A stretch of 64,000 bases of DNA, taken from Psychrobacter alimentarius. Lineage in GTDB: Bacteria; Pseudomonadota; Gammaproteobacteria; Pseudomonadales; Moraxellaceae. The DNA lies in contig NZ_CP014945.1 of the NCBI RefSeq assembly GCF_001606025.1, positions 2,914,001-2,978,000 of the forward strand, in the 5' to 3' direction. Both the position numbers and the translations under genes were made by a program. Each line of letters begins with the position of its first letter. Position 1 is the first letter of the stretch. The notes under the pieces were generated by a model, which was not told the origin of the DNA, made no database searches, and worked only from the letters and a program-made list of their open reading frames with translations. Below, one piece after another: positions 40,383 to 49,795 of this stretch.

Positions 40383-40868
40383 CTAACCGATGAAAATACC
40401 AACGAACCAGTTAAAAAAGTTATCCAACAACCAAACAAAGAATCCAACAATGGCAATCATGACAATAACTTGCCATGTATATTGAAATGTTTCATCTTTA
40501 CTCGGCCATGTCACTCGGCGAAGTTCAACAGCTGCATCTTTTAATAAAATTTTAAAAGCACGACCTTGATGCGTCAGCGCCAAACAGACTAATGCAAATA
40601 CAACAAGGGCAACGATAATCCCAATACGAATCCAGACATCATTGGCTGGTTGCCAATAACCGGGTAGATATTGGTTGACTAAAGTCGCCCCTATCAAAAC
40701 TGCTGCGGCAAGTAGCCACAAAATCACATCTTTTATTGAGCCAGTCTTAGCGACTTCAACGGCAGAAGTATTGACCGCTGATACATGCTTATCTTTAGAC
40801 AGCATTCCACCAGTAACCGCCTTGGCATCAGATAACTTAGTCTCGAGGTTATCTTGATTATTGCTCAT
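40383..40868 (-). CDS. secE: preprotein translocase subunit SecE
   Basis: 161 residues, longer than most SecE because of a hydrophilic N-terminal extension of about 45 residues. Three membrane helices (about 47-63, 78-98 and 133-158) match the three-helix enterobacterial form. The conserved cytoplasmic amphipathic helix reads ELRRVTWPSKDETFQ. It stabilises SecY in the SecYEG channel. It follows tRNA-Trp by about 50 bp. Confidence 0.94.
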   Translation of the reverse strand: MSNNQDNLETKLSDAKAVTGGMLSKDKHVSAVNTSAVEVAKTGSIKDVILWLLAAAVLIGATLVNQYLPGYWQPANDVWIRIGIIVALVVFALVCLALTHQGRAFKILLKDAAVELRRVTWPSKDETFQYTWQVIVMIAIVGFFVWLLDNFFNWFVGIFIG

Positions 40869-40919
40869 AAAGAACTCACTTCGGAGATGGTGGGGTACAA
40901 CAAAGATATGATAAGAAGA

Positions 40920-40995
40920 TGGCAGGCGATGTAGGACTCGAACCTACAACCCTCGGTTTTGGAGACCGATGCTCTACCAATTGAGCCAATCGCCT
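40920..40995 (-). tRNA. trpT: tRNA-Trp (CCA)
   Basis: 76 nt with encoded CCA. The acceptor stem is AGGCGAT/ATCGCCT. The D-arm is GCTC...GAGC, the anticodon loop reads TCTCCAAAA with anticodon CCA, and the T-arm is TAGGTTCGAGTCCTA. It is the first element of the tRNA-Trp-secE-nusG unit, a placement seen in many gammaproteobacteria. Confidence 0.97.
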
Positions 40996-41013
40996 ATGGG
41001 TGTAAAGGACAGC

Positions 41014-41041
41014 ATTATACAATATTTATCGTAAAATGCAA
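41014..41041 (-). promoter_or_regulatory. sigma-70 promoter of tRNA-Trp-secE-nusG
   Basis: On the minus strand TTGCAT (41041-41036), a 16-bp spacer and a perfect TATAAT (41019-41014) precede the tRNA by 18 bp, so transcription should start close to its 5' end. Confidence 0.8.
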
Positions 41042-41294
41042 GCCTTCAGAGATAATTTTTTATCTCGCTTTCCTCTGAATTAAGAGTCGTTATATTTATT
41101 AATTAGCCTTATAAAAGATTAATAATATGAATATACGATAAGAGGGAGCGCTAATATAACAAGGTATTTCGTAGATTACAATAGAAGAAGAGATAAATTC
41201 ACTATTATTACTTGTAAAACCTTTATACAAAATAATATTAAAATCAGCATGGTTTAATTCAGACTTATACCCTCAAACCAGCTTACCACTCTCA
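41042..41294. other. intergenic region between tRNA-Trp and tuf
   Basis: AT-rich sequence between the tRNA-Trp promoter and the tuf terminator. A weak hairpin (GAGATA/TATCTC, 41049-41066) overlaps the upstream edge of the promoter. Nothing else is seen. Confidence 0.5.
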
Positions 41295-41331
41295 AAGAAA
41301 AAGCCACCCTCAAATAGAGGATGGCTTTTTT
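41295..41331 (-). terminator. terminator of tuf
   Basis: A 10-bp stem (41302-41311 with 41317-41326; one G-U pair on the minus strand) has a 5-nt loop and T-run. It starts about 40 bp after the tuf stop and ends the str-operon transcript before tRNA-Trp. Confidence 0.88.
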
Positions 41332-41368
41332 ATAACTAACTCAAACGCTCATTGCTGAGACTTAAGTC

Positions 41369-42559
41369 TTAGTTCAATACGTTAGCAACAACACCAGCGC
41401 CTACAGTACGGCCGCCTTCACGAATTGCGAAGCGAAGACCTTTGTCCATAGCGATTGGGTGGATAAGCTCTACGCCCATCTCAACGTTATCACCAGGCAT
41501 AACCATTTCAGTACCGTCTTGTAATTGGATTGCGCCAGTTACGTCAGTGGTACGGAAGTAGAACTGTGGACGATAGCCGTTTAGGAATGGTGTGTGACGA
41601 CCACCCTCTTCTTTTGACAGTACGTATACTTCTGCGTCAAACTTGGTATGAGGCGTGATTGAACCTGGCTTCGCTAGTACTTGGCCACGTTGTACGTCTT
41701 CACGCTTAGTACCACGTAGTAGTACGCCACAGTTTTCGCCTGCACGACCTTCGTCAAGCAGTTTACGGAACATCTCTACACCAGTACAGGTGGTTTTTTG
41801 AGTGTCACGGATACCAACGATTTCGATCTCGTCACCAACTTTAACGATACCAGACTCAACACGACCAGTTACTACGGTACCACGGCCTGAGATTGAGAAT
41901 ACGTCTTCGATTGGCATTAGGAATGCTTTGTCGATGTCACGCTCTGGCTCTGGAATGTAGGTGTCTAGTACGCCTAGTAGTTCTACTACTGCTGGCTCAC
42001 CATACTTGTCTTCTGAACCTTTTAGGGCTTCAGTGGCTGATCCTTTGATGATTGGGGTGTCATCACCTGGGAAGTCATAGTCGTTCAATAATTCACGAAC
42101 TTCCATTTCTACTAGTTCTAGTAGTTCTTCGTCATCAACCATGTCACATTTGTTCATGAATACGATGATGTATGGTACGCCAACCTGACGTGATAGCAAG
42201 ATGTGCTCACGTGTTTGTGGCATTGGGCCGTCAGTTGCTGATACTACTAAGATTGCGCCGTCCATCTGGGCAGCACCGGTGATCATGTTTTTAACATAAT
42301 CGGCGTGACCTGGGCAATCAACATGAGCGTAGTGACGTGCTTCAGTGTCATATTCTACGTGTGAGGTGTTGATGGTGATACCACGTGCTTTTTCTTCAGG
42401 TGCTGAGTCAATAGACGCGTAGTCTTTGGCTTCGCCACCAGAAGTTTTTGCAGCTACTGTTGCGATAGCAGCAGTTAGGGTTGTTTTACCATGGTCAACG
42501 TGTCCGATGGTACCGACGTTGACGTGTGGCTTGTTACGTTCAAACTTGGCCTTTGCCAT
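41369..42559 (-). CDS. tuf: elongation factor Tu
   Basis: A 396-residue GTPase that delivers aminoacyl-tRNA to the ribosome. G motifs are [18 protein letters not shown] and MNKCDMV, and the effector segment is RGITI. The start is [12 protein letters not shown] at 42559 with AGAGGA upstream; nine extra codons in the open frame are not used. It is fourth in rpsL-rpsG-fusA-tuf and also has its own candidate promoter. Confidence 0.98.
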   Translation of the reverse strand: MAKAKFERNKPHVNVGTIGHVDHGKTTLTAAIATVAAKTSGGEAKDYASIDSAPEEKARGITINTSHVEYDTEARHYAHVDCPGHADYVKNMITGAAQMDGAILVVSATDGPMPQTREHILLSRQVGVPYIIVFMNKCDMVDDEELLELVEMEVRELLNDYDFPGDDTPIIKGSATEALKGSEDKYGEPAVVELLGVLDTYIPEPERDIDKAFLMPIEDVFSISGRGTVVTGRVESGIVKVGDEIEIVGIRDTQKTTCTGVEMFRKLLDEGRAGENCGVLLRGTKREDVQRGQVLAKPGSITPHTKFDAEVYVLSKEEGGRHTPFLNGYRPQFYFRTTDVTGAIQLQDGTEMVMPGDNVEMGVELIHPIAMDKGLRFAIREGGRTVGAGVVANVLN

Positions 42560-42654
42560 GGGTAATTCCTCTTTTTTTGGGGTCAAATGCTAGGTTCGTA
42601 TCAATACGATAACTCAGACAATCTTGACCACTTTAAGATAATTGTTAAAAGGTC

Positions 42655-42670
42655 GCACATACTAATGTGC
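42655..42670 (-). other. hairpin at the predicted 5' end of tuf mRNA
   Basis: A perfect 6-bp stem with 4-nt loop (GCACAT ACTA ATGTGC) lies just after the -10 element, so it would cap the 5' end of a transcript from the tuf promoter. Confidence 0.4.
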
Positions 42671-42674
42671 AGAT

Positions 42675-42702
42675 ATTATAAGAAAATCACGACCAATAAC
42701 AA
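42675..42702 (-). promoter_or_regulatory. candidate sigma-70 promoter of tuf
   Basis: On the minus strand TTGTTA (42702-42697), a 16-bp spacer and a perfect TATAAT (42680-42675) lie in the fusA-tuf spacer, about 115 bp before the tuf start. Confidence 0.6.
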
Positions 42703-42722
42703 GTCTTTTAACAAGTTATTGG
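42693..42722. repeat. inverted repeat over the tuf -35 element
   Basis: CCAATAAC (42693-42700) and GTTATTGG (42715-42722) form a perfect 8-bp inverted repeat with a 14-bp spacer. CTTGTTA occurs twice within it on the minus strand. It could be an operator or an RNA hairpin in read-through transcripts from fusA. Confidence 0.45.
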
Positions 42723-42783
42723 CGGATTCTCTACTGACAACCTAAAAACAGGCTCTACATTGTCAGATTCAATAGACGTTTAT

Positions 42784-44910
42784 TTACTCGTCATCATCTT
42801 TAGAGTTGAACTTAGAGATGATTTCAGCAGCAACTGATTTTGGAATTTCAGCGTACTTTTGGAATTCCATTGAGTAAGTTGCACGGCCTTGTGACATAGA
42901 GCGCATTTGAGTGGCATAACCAAACATTTCCGCTAATGGTACTTCAGCACGAATCTGTTTAGTACCGCCAGGTAAATCTTCCATACCCTGTACCAAACCA
43001 CGACGACGGTTAAGATCGCCCATGATATCGCCCATATAGTCTTCAGGCGTTTCAACTTCTACTTTCATTACTGGCTCAAGTAGCGCTGGATCCGCTGCCA
43101 TGAAACCTTTTCTGAATGCCATAGAACCTGCCATTTTGAACGACAATTCATCAGAATCGACGTCATGGTAAGAACCATCATACAAAGTTGCTTTTACGCC
43201 AACCACTGGGTAACCAGCAAGTACGCCGTTTTTCATGCGCTCTTGAATACCTTTGTCAACAGCACCGTGGAATTCTTTTGGTACAGTACCACCAACAACT
43301 TCTTCAGCGAATTCGTATTCAGTTTCGCCCGCTGGATCAAGTGGCTCAAGACGTAACCAAACGTGACCGAATTTACCACGACCACCTGTTTGACGTACGA
43401 ATTTGCCTTCTTGTTCAACAGTATTACGAATCGTTTCACGATAAGCAACCTGCGGCGCACCGATGTTGGCTTCAACGTTAAACTCACGCTTCATACGGTC
43501 AACTAGAATCTCTAGATGTAGCTCACCCATACCGCTGATGATTGTCTGACCAGATTCTTCGTCAGTATGTACACGGAACGATGGATCTTCTTTTGCCAAA
43601 CGACCTAAAGCGATTGACATTCTTTCTTGGTCAGCTTTAGTCTTAGGTTCAACCGCTAGACTGATAACTGGATCTGGGAATTCCATACGCTCAAGAGTAA
43701 TAACGTTGTTTTCATCACATAACGTATCACCAGTGGTCACATCTTTCATACCAACCAAAGCTGCGATGTCACCAGTACGGATTTCTGCAAGCTCTTCTTG
43801 AGAGTTTGCCATCATCTGTACGATACGACCAACACGCTCACGCTTCATTTTAACTGGGTTATAAACACTGCTACCCTGAGTCATTACACCAGAATAAACA
43901 CGGACGAAGGTTAAGTTACCAACGAACTTGTCGTTCATGATTTTGAACGCTAGTGCTGAGAACGGTGCCTCATCTGACGCTTCACGAGTGCCTTCAGTTT
44001 CATCTTTGTCATCAAGGATACCGCGAATAGCCGGTACATCCATTGGTGCTGGAAGATACTGAATAACAGCATCTAGCATCTTTTGTACACCCTTGTTTTT
44101 AAAGGCAGTACCACAAAGAAGCGGGATGATTTCGTTATCAATTGTCAACTGACGAATAGCGCCATGGATCTGCTCTACAGTCAATTCGCCGTTTTCTAGA
44201 TACTCATTCATGAGATCTTCGTTTGCTTCAGCAGCGCTTTCTACAAGATATTCACGATACTCTTCCGCTTTTTCTTGTAATTCAGTTGGGATCTCACGCT
44301 CTTCATACTGCATACCTTGAGAAGCTTCATCCCAATAGATAGCTTTCATGGTAACTAGGTCAACAACGCCTTCGAAGTCATCTTCTTTCCCAATTGGGAT
44401 AACCAATGGTACTGGCTTACCACCAAGACGGGTTTTGATCTGTTCGATAACACGATAGAAATCAGCACCAACGCGATCCATTTTGTTTACGAAAGCAAGA
44501 CGTGGTACTTTGTATTTGTTCGCTTGACGCCATACAGTCTCAGACTGTGGCTGAACGCCGCCTACTGCACAGTAAACCATGCAAGCGCCATCAAGTACAC
44601 GCATAGAACGTTCAACTTCGATCGTGAAGTCAACGTGACCTGGTGTGTCAATGATGTTGATGCGGTGTTCGTCAAACTGTTTTGCCATACCTGACCAAAA
44701 ACAAGTGGTTGCCGCTGAGGTAATAGTAATACCGCGCTCTTGTTCTTGCTCCATCCAGTCCATGGTGGCTGCGCCATCATGTACTTCGCCAATTTTGTGG
44801 CTAACACCGGTATAAAATAAAACACGCTCAGTAGTGGTCGTCTTACCAGCATCAATATGCGCTGAGATACCAATATTGCGATAGCGTTTTAGGGGAGTTT
44901 TACGAGCCAT
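42784..44910 (-). CDS. fusA: elongation factor G
   Basis: A 708-residue translocase GTPase, which also works with RRF in ribosome recycling. G1 is [16 protein letters not shown]3 [11 protein letters not shown] and G4 [10 protein letters not shown]. Domains III-V follow, with [10 protein letters not shown] and GRATYSMEF. It lies 356 bp downstream of rpsG, an unusually long spacer for this operon. Confidence 0.98.
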   Translation of the reverse strand: MARKTPLKRYRNIGISAHIDAGKTTTTERVLFYTGVSHKIGEVHDGAATMDWMEQEQERGITITSAATTCFWSGMAKQFDEHRINIIDTPGHVDFTIEVERSMRVLDGACMVYCAVGGVQPQSETVWRQANKYKVPRLAFVNKMDRVGADFYRVIEQIKTRLGGKPVPLVIPIGKEDDFEGVVDLVTMKAIYWDEASQGMQYEEREIPTELQEKAEEYREYLVESAAEANEDLMNEYLENGELTVEQIHGAIRQLTIDNEIIPLLCGTAFKNKGVQKMLDAVIQYLPAPMDVPAIRGILDDKDETEGTREASDEAPFSALAFKIMNDKFVGNLTFVRVYSGVMTQGSSVYNPVKMKRERVGRIVQMMANSQEELAEIRTGDIAALVGMKDVTTGDTLCDENNVITLERMEFPDPVISLAVEPKTKADQERMSIALGRLAKEDPSFRVHTDEESGQTIISGMGELHLEILVDRMKREFNVEANIGAPQVAYRETIRNTVEQEGKFVRQTGGRGKFGHVWLRLEPLDPAGETEYEFAEEVVGGTVPKEFHGAVDKGIQERMKNGVLAGYPVVGVKATLYDGSYHDVDSDELSFKMAGSMAFRKGFMAADPALLEPVMKVEVETPEDYMGDIMGDLNRRRGLVQGMEDLPGGTKQIRAEVPLAEMFGYATQMRSMSQGRATYSMEFQKYAEIPKSVAAEIISKFNSKDDDE

Positions 44911-45266
44911 AGTGTTTTCCTAGGAAAAGTCGTGTATATAATAATGTATTGTGTCTCTACCTCATACTCTATGACAAAGCGTTCAGCTTCGTAATATTAC
45001 TTACTGATTATTGAGCCTAATATGGACAAAAAAAGAGCAAATACTAAGAATAGTGCGGTATCAAATTTGGGACGCTTTCTAATTAAAACAATACATTTTT
45101 AGAGAGGCATCTTGATAGATATCCGCCATCTCAGTTGCTAATAGATAAGTCCTACTCACAACTTTTTCAATGATGGCGGTAATCAATAGAATAAACAACA
45201 ATGTAAGATCAATTGATATGAGTCAATAATCTCAGGCTACTATTAAACAGTGAGTATAAGAGTAGC
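44911..45266 (-). other. rpsG-fusA spacer with a nested stem-loop
   Basis: 356 bp without a gene. On the minus strand CCGCCATC (45179-45172) pairs with GATGGCGG (45130-45123). Inside it AGTTG (45163-45159) pairs with CAACT (45137-45133). There is no T-run after the stem, so it is not a plain terminator. It may be a leader or processing structure. The rest of the spacer shows nothing recognisable. Confidence 0.45.
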
Positions 45267-45740
45267 TTAGAAACGGTAATGAGAGAATGCTTTGTTAGCA
45301 TCTGCCATGCGATGAACTTCGTCACGCTTTTTCATAGCAGCGCCTTTACCTTCGGCAGCATCATTCAATTCGCCTGCTAAACGCAAAGCCATTGATTTTT
45401 CTGAACGCTTAGCAGCAGCTTCTGCCAACCAACGCATAGCCAAGGCAGTACGACGGGAGGGACGTACTTCCATTGGTACTTGGTAGGTTGCACCACCAAC
45501 ACGGCGAGCTTTTACTTCTACCATTGGGCGTACATTTTCAAGTACTTCTTCAAAGAAAGATACTGGATCTTCAACTTTGCGTTTTTCACTTACTGTTTCA
45601 AGTGCACCATAAACGATACGCTCAGCAGTAGATTTTTTACCATCACTCATTACATGGTTGATGAATTTTGCAACAGTTTGGCTACCAAACTTAGGATCCG
45701 GTAGGATCTCACGGGCAGCAACGACGCGACGTCTTGGCAT
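45267..45740 (-). CDS. rpsG: ribosomal protein uS7
   Basis: 157 residues. It nucleates assembly of the 30S head and in E. coli represses the str operon by binding the rpsL-rpsG spacer. It begins [19 protein letters not shown] and contains [16 protein letters not shown]. The C-terminus ends at SHYRF. It lies 221 bp downstream of rpsL, a long spacer that could hold an S7 target, though none was identified by eye. Confidence 0.98.
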   Translation of the reverse strand: MPRRRVVAAREILPDPKFGSQTVAKFINHVMSDGKKSTAERIVYGALETVSEKRKVEDPVSFFEEVLENVRPMVEVKARRVGGATYQVPMEVRPSRRTALAMRWLAEAAAKRSEKSMALRLAGELNDAAEGKGAAMKKRDEVHRMADANKAFSHYRF

Positions 45741-45961
45741 AATAAATTTCCTTATCTTCAGGAGTGTCCAACATTCACAACTTTATATTTATCTATTAGA
45801 CATAATAGAGAGTTGTCAGTTAGCCTTACTGCATGGTGGTATGTTTTAAGCATAAACAGCTGATATAACATTGTTGGTATATAAGTAGCTTTACTGCTAA
45901 CACCGAACCCATGCACAGTTATTGGGTAGTACAAAAAAGCTTAGTTAATAACGTTTAGCTA

Positions 45962-46336
45962 TTAAACTTTAGGCTTCTTAGCACCATACTTAGAACGACC
46001 TTGCTTACGGTCTTTTACGCCTGCGCAATCTAATGCACCACGAACGGTGTGATAACGTACACCTGGTAGATCTTTTACACGACCACCACGGATAAGAACA
46101 ACACTGTGCTCTTGTAGGTTATGACCTTCGCCGCCGATGTAGCTTGATACTTCATAGCCTGAAGTCAAACGTACACGACATACTTTACGCATGGCTGAGT
46201 TAGGTTTTTTTGGTGTGGTAGTATATACACGAGTACATACACCGCGACGCTGTGGGCACGCTTCCAACGCAGGAACTTTTGACTTTTCCTTGATGGTTTT
46301 GCGACCTTTACGAATCAATTGGTTAGTTGTTGCCAT
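45962..46336 (-). CDS. rpsL: ribosomal protein uS12
   Basis: A 124-residue protein of the decoding centre. [17 protein letters not shown] and [15 protein letters not shown] carry wild-type Lys at the two classic streptomycin-resistance positions. The start is [12 protein letters not shown] at 46336 with GGGAGAAGGA upstream; 19 codons of further open frame are excluded. It is the first gene of the str operon. Confidence 0.98.
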   Translation of the reverse strand: MATTNQLIRKGRKTIKEKSKVPALEACPQRRGVCTRVYTTTPKKPNSAMRKVCRVRLTSGYEVSSYIGGEGHNLQEHSVVLIRGGRVKDLPGVRYHTVRGALDCAGVKDRKQGRSKYGAKKPKV

Positions 46337-46439
46337 AAGGCATCCTTCTCCCGTTTGGTATAAAACAAAAAAATGGGTTAATGCATCGTCCATCTGACAA
46401 TAATGACAGACTTTAGAGCACCCATTTTTAGGACAGTGT

Positions 46440-46468
46440 ATTATAAAGAGTTGTTGTTGCTAATTCAA
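46440..46468 (-). promoter_or_regulatory. sigma-70 promoter of the rpsL operon
   Basis: On the minus strand TTGAAT (46468-46463), a 17-bp spacer and a perfect TATAAT (46445-46440) are found. This leaves a leader of about 100 nt before the rpsL start. Confidence 0.78.
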
Positions 46469-46764
46469 CCACTTATGAGTGATTGACCTTTACAACTTTT
46501 GATAGATATGCATTCCATCTACCTTTTCCTTACTGTACTTGCTCTGAGTAAACGATATATCAATAGAGATTCAGTAAATGGTAAGGTTATGAATGGTTTG
46601 AATACGGCAGTCAGCATTGTAACTAGAGTAGTTCACAAAGACTAAATGGCGACATTACCTTGTTTTTCAAGAGCTATAAGATAACATCGCCCATATTAAA
46701 GTAAATAAGTTTTAATGCTGTTGCGCGATTAAGAGATAAGGCCCAATAAATAGATGTGTCGTGT
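46469..46764. other. intergenic region upstream of the str promoter
   Basis: About 300 bp between the EcsC-like gene and the rpsL promoter. No gene, repeat or clear terminator for the EcsC-like gene is visible. Confidence 0.5.
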
Positions 46765-47946
46765 TTACTTCTTTTGCTTATCGGCAGTTTTATCTGTCTT
46801 ACTTACTTTTTTGCTATCCGCTGCGTTAGCTGACTCATCCTTTTTTTTACTGTTTTTACTTTCACTACCCTTCTCGTCCGCTTTCTTATCTGTATCATCG
46901 GCACTTTTGTCTTCCGAGCTCTGGCTTTCAGCAGCCTTGTCTTCAGTATTTTGCTTTTCTTCTTTGCTAGAGAATTTACTGACTTCAGCTTCGCTCTTAC
47001 TATCATCAGTAATAGCGCGGTTGGCAAGCTTTGCATCTGGTGCAAACGTCGCTTGCGCTACCCCAATGACCTCATCAATTAACTGGCTGTTATAACGTAC
47101 ACCTATCACAACTGCTGTAGCTGGTAGGAAACGGCGTATCCATGATAGATTGATTTGATCCAAATCAATGCCTACTTGGCTAGCAATACTGTCTATTTGT
47201 TGAGCATAAAAATTCACATTGTTGTTCTTCATGCCTAAGTTTTTAAGCTCATTGTGTAAACCACTGCTCTGGGCATTATCGAGCAAGCCTTTACCGATAC
47301 CGATACCAGCGAGCAATGCTTGCTTTTCTTGCATTTTGCTCAAGTCGGCGTTCGCAAGTAGCTCATAAGCCATTTTCACACCTTGCTTACCAGTCAATGG
47401 CTTATTGTAGACGGCAGCTAGTTGATATACGGTACGTAGCGATACTAATAACAACCACAATGTATCAGCCAGTAGGCCTGGAAGTCCTGCCAAACCAGTC
47501 AAGCCACCGATGGCTGCCAAAGCACGGTTCTGATTGGCAATATCAGTGGCAAGTGCATAACGCTCTTCATCATCAAGATTGGCAATGTTGGCAAAACGAT
47601 GTTGATTAGGCAAATCAATTTGGCTCCAATGAGCGGCCAATTTCGCCACTTGAGCAAATGCCCCATCGACCGTCGACTGGAAAAAGCTATTCGGTACCAC
47701 TTTTTTGGCATATTTACCATAAGTCGCAAAACGAGTACCAAGTAATTGCTGAGTCGCTTTTAGTGTCTGTTCACGAAACAGATCTTGTTGATAGTCTTCA
47801 TCGCCCAAATCGACCGCTTTATATTGACGCGGTTTGCTGGTTTTAGCGTTCATGGTATCAATCATCGCGCCCACGCGCTCTAAATTGTTGCGTGTGAAAG
47901 AGCCAACGGTACTGATACCTTTAGATAAAGAAGTCTGCTTTGCCAT
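46765..47946 (-). CDS. EcsC-family protein with charged C-terminal tail
   Basis: 393 residues. The central part contains AAIGGLTGLAGLPGLLADTLWLLLVSLRTVYQLAAVYN, written here in two pieces as AAIGGLTGLAGLPGLLADT and LWLLLVSLRTVYQ, typical of EcsC-type proteins. These are named after a Bacillus protein beside an ABC exporter; the biochemical role is unknown. The last 90 residues are almost only Lys, Glu, Asp, Ser and Ala. There is no signal peptide. It stands alone upstream of the str operon and diverges from fabB. Confidence 0.65.
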   Translation of the reverse strand: MAKQTSLSKGISTVGSFTRNNLERVGAMIDTMNAKTSKPRQYKAVDLGDEDYQQDLFREQTLKATQQLLGTRFATYGKYAKKVVPNSFFQSTVDGAFAQVAKLAAHWSQIDLPNQHRFANIANLDDEERYALATDIANQNRALAAIGGLTGLAGLPGLLADTLWLLLVSLRTVYQLAAVYNKPLTGKQGVKMAYELLANADLSKMQEKQALLAGIGIGKGLLDNAQSSGLHNELKNLGMKNNNVNFYAQQIDSIASQVGIDLDQINLSWIRRFLPATAVVIGVRYNSQLIDEVIGVAQATFAPDAKLANRAITDDSKSEAEVSKFSSKEEKQNTEDKAAESQSSEDKSADDTDKKADEKGSESKNSKKKDESANAADSKKVSKTDKTADKQKK

Positions 47947-48556
47947 CGTGTTGTCCTTAATATGATGATTATTTTTACTTTATTATTTAATAATGAGTTT
48001 ATGGAAACGATAAGTGTGCCATTCTAGCGAATCATTGCGGTCAATGTCAGTGCGAACAATGTTATTGCCCTCACCAATTTTGTATCTAAAAGTATAACTT
48101 ACTTTATGGCTTTCACCATTGATGAATTACTTTTTTCAATTTACTTAGCGCAAAACTACACTTGCTTTAAGGATATAATGATACTGGCAAGATGAATAAC
48201 TGGCTGACACTCTCTGTCATTAGTTACTTTTTCAAAAGCGTGCGATAGTAGCTGCTATTTTGTCATTATTTTGCACTTGCGCAAAGATTTTGTATGCTTG
48301 ATACGTTATCATACGCCATCAGCTATAGCCTGATTGCAACGTCATTTGTATGAAGCCATCGTCAATGCCATGTTTTATGATGACAGCAGTCAAAGTTATA
48401 CGCAGTTAAAGCTATGAAAGAAACATTTAACACTCAAGCGGCCTCTTTTAACATCTTATATAAGAGAGGCGCATTTGTGGTATTAAATGAAAAGTAGATC
48501 TTTAAAAACGATTATCAATAGTGATGAAGAAAATCATTACTCATAAGGAATAAAAT
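47947..48556. other. divergent intergenic region with inverted repeat before fabB
   Basis: 610 bp without a supported gene. GCCTCT (48441-48446) and AGAGGC (48465-48470) form an inverted repeat around CTTATATAAG, itself palindromic, about 90 bp upstream of fabB. There is no T-run. It could be an operator of the fatty-acid genes, but no regulator can be named. Confidence 0.4.
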
Positions 48557-49792
48557 ATGCGCCGCGTTGTTATTACTGGGGCAGGGATTGTCTCTTGTAT
48601 CGGACATGATTTGGCCACTGTTACTGCTGCTCTGAAACAAGGACAGTCTGGCATTACTTTCAATCCATCTTATGCTGAGCATGAGTTTAAATCACACGTT
48701 AGCGGTAGTATCGATCAATCGATGCTTGATACAAGCGGTATTGATCGTAAATTAAAACGGTTTTTTAGTGATGCCAGTCTCTATGCTTATGTCAGCGCCT
48801 TGAACGCGATTGAGCATTCAGGTTTATCGCTTGAGACTATTAATAGTAACCCACGTGTGGGTTTGGTAGCGAGCTCGGGCGGTGCATCGACAGAAAATAT
48901 CGTTAATGCTGTGGATGCCATGCGCGAAAAAGGCCTTCGCGGTGTCGGCGCCATGGCTGTGCCAAAAACAATGGGCAGCTCGGTATCAGCAGCACTGGCA
49001 ACTGGTTTAAAAATCCAAGGGGTTTCTTACTCTCTCGCTTCTGCTTGCGCAACATCGACCCATTGTATCGGTCATGCTGCTGAGCTTATTCAGCTAGGCA
49101 AAGCCGATGTGGTGCTGGCGGGCGGTAGTGAGTCTGAGCATTGGACGCAGTCTTGCATGTTTGATGCCATGGGTGCGGTAAGCACTCAATATAATGACAC
49201 GCCAACGCTCGCATCAAGAGCTTATGACAAAGATCGTGATGGTTTTGTGATTGCTGCTGGCGGTGCCATGGTTGTTGTAGAGAGTCTTGAACATGCTCAA
49301 GCTCGCGGTGCCAACATTTTGGCCGAAATCGTTGGTTATGGTGCTAGCTCTGATGGTGCAGAAATGGTTGCCCCAAGTGGTGAAGGCGCGGTTCGTTGTA
49401 TGCAGCAAGCGTTAGCTGAAGCAGGGTTAGAGAGCGTTGACTATATCAATAGTCATGGCACCAGTACCCCTCTTGGTGATATCACTGAGCTTAAAGCGAT
49501 TGCCAAAGTGTTTGGAGACGATGCTAGTAAAGTGCCTCCTATCAGCTCAACCAAATCGATGACTGGTCACAGCTTGGGTGCGGTTGGTGCGCAAGAATTG
49601 ATCTATTGCTTATTGATGCTACAAGAAGGCTTTATTGCCCCGAGTATCAACGTTGAACAATTGGATCCTGCAGCAGAAGGCTTTGATATTGTTACTCAAA
49701 TGCGTGAAACCAATCTTGAAACACTAATGAGTAATAGCTTTGGCTTTGGCGGCACCAATGCAACCTTGATCATTAAAAAGTTTGATGCTTAA
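48557..49792 (+). CDS. fabB: beta-ketoacyl-ACP synthase I
   Basis: Elongates acyl-ACP with malonyl-ACP; the FabB type is needed for unsaturated fatty acid synthesis. It has 411 residues. The catalytic Cys is in SSACATS-type motif [11 protein letters not shown], with His in [11 protein letters not shown] and [10 protein letters not shown]. The Gly-rich end is [12 protein letters not shown]. Similarity is to FabB rather than FabF ([26 protein letters not shown]). AAGGA lies 8-9 nt before the ATG. The stop is 3 bp before pabB, so the two are probably translated from one mRNA. Confidence 0.95.
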   Translation: MRRVVITGAGIVSCIGHDLATVTAALKQGQSGITFNPSYAEHEFKSHVSGSIDQSMLDTSGIDRKLKRFFSDASLYAYVSALNAIEHSGLSLETINSNPRVGLVASSGGASTENIVNAVDAMREKGLRGVGAMAVPKTMGSSVSAALATGLKIQGVSYSLASACATSTHCIGHAAELIQLGKADVVLAGGSESEHWTQSCMFDAMGAVSTQYNDTPTLASRAYDKDRDGFVIAAGGAMVVVESLEHAQARGANILAEIVGYGASSDGAEMVAPSGEGAVRCMQQALAEAGLESVDYINSHGTSTPLGDITELKAIAKVFGDDASKVPPISSTKSMTGHSLGAVGAQELIYCLLMLQEGFIAPSINVEQLDPAAEGFDIVTQMRETNLETLMSNSFGFGGTNATLIIKKFDA

Positions 49793-49795
49793 AAG

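Noticed and set aside
46780..47000. Low-complexity tract that could look like a repeat array
   Set aside because: It encodes the Lys/Glu/Ser tail of the EcsC-like protein in frame, with no periodic DNA unit.
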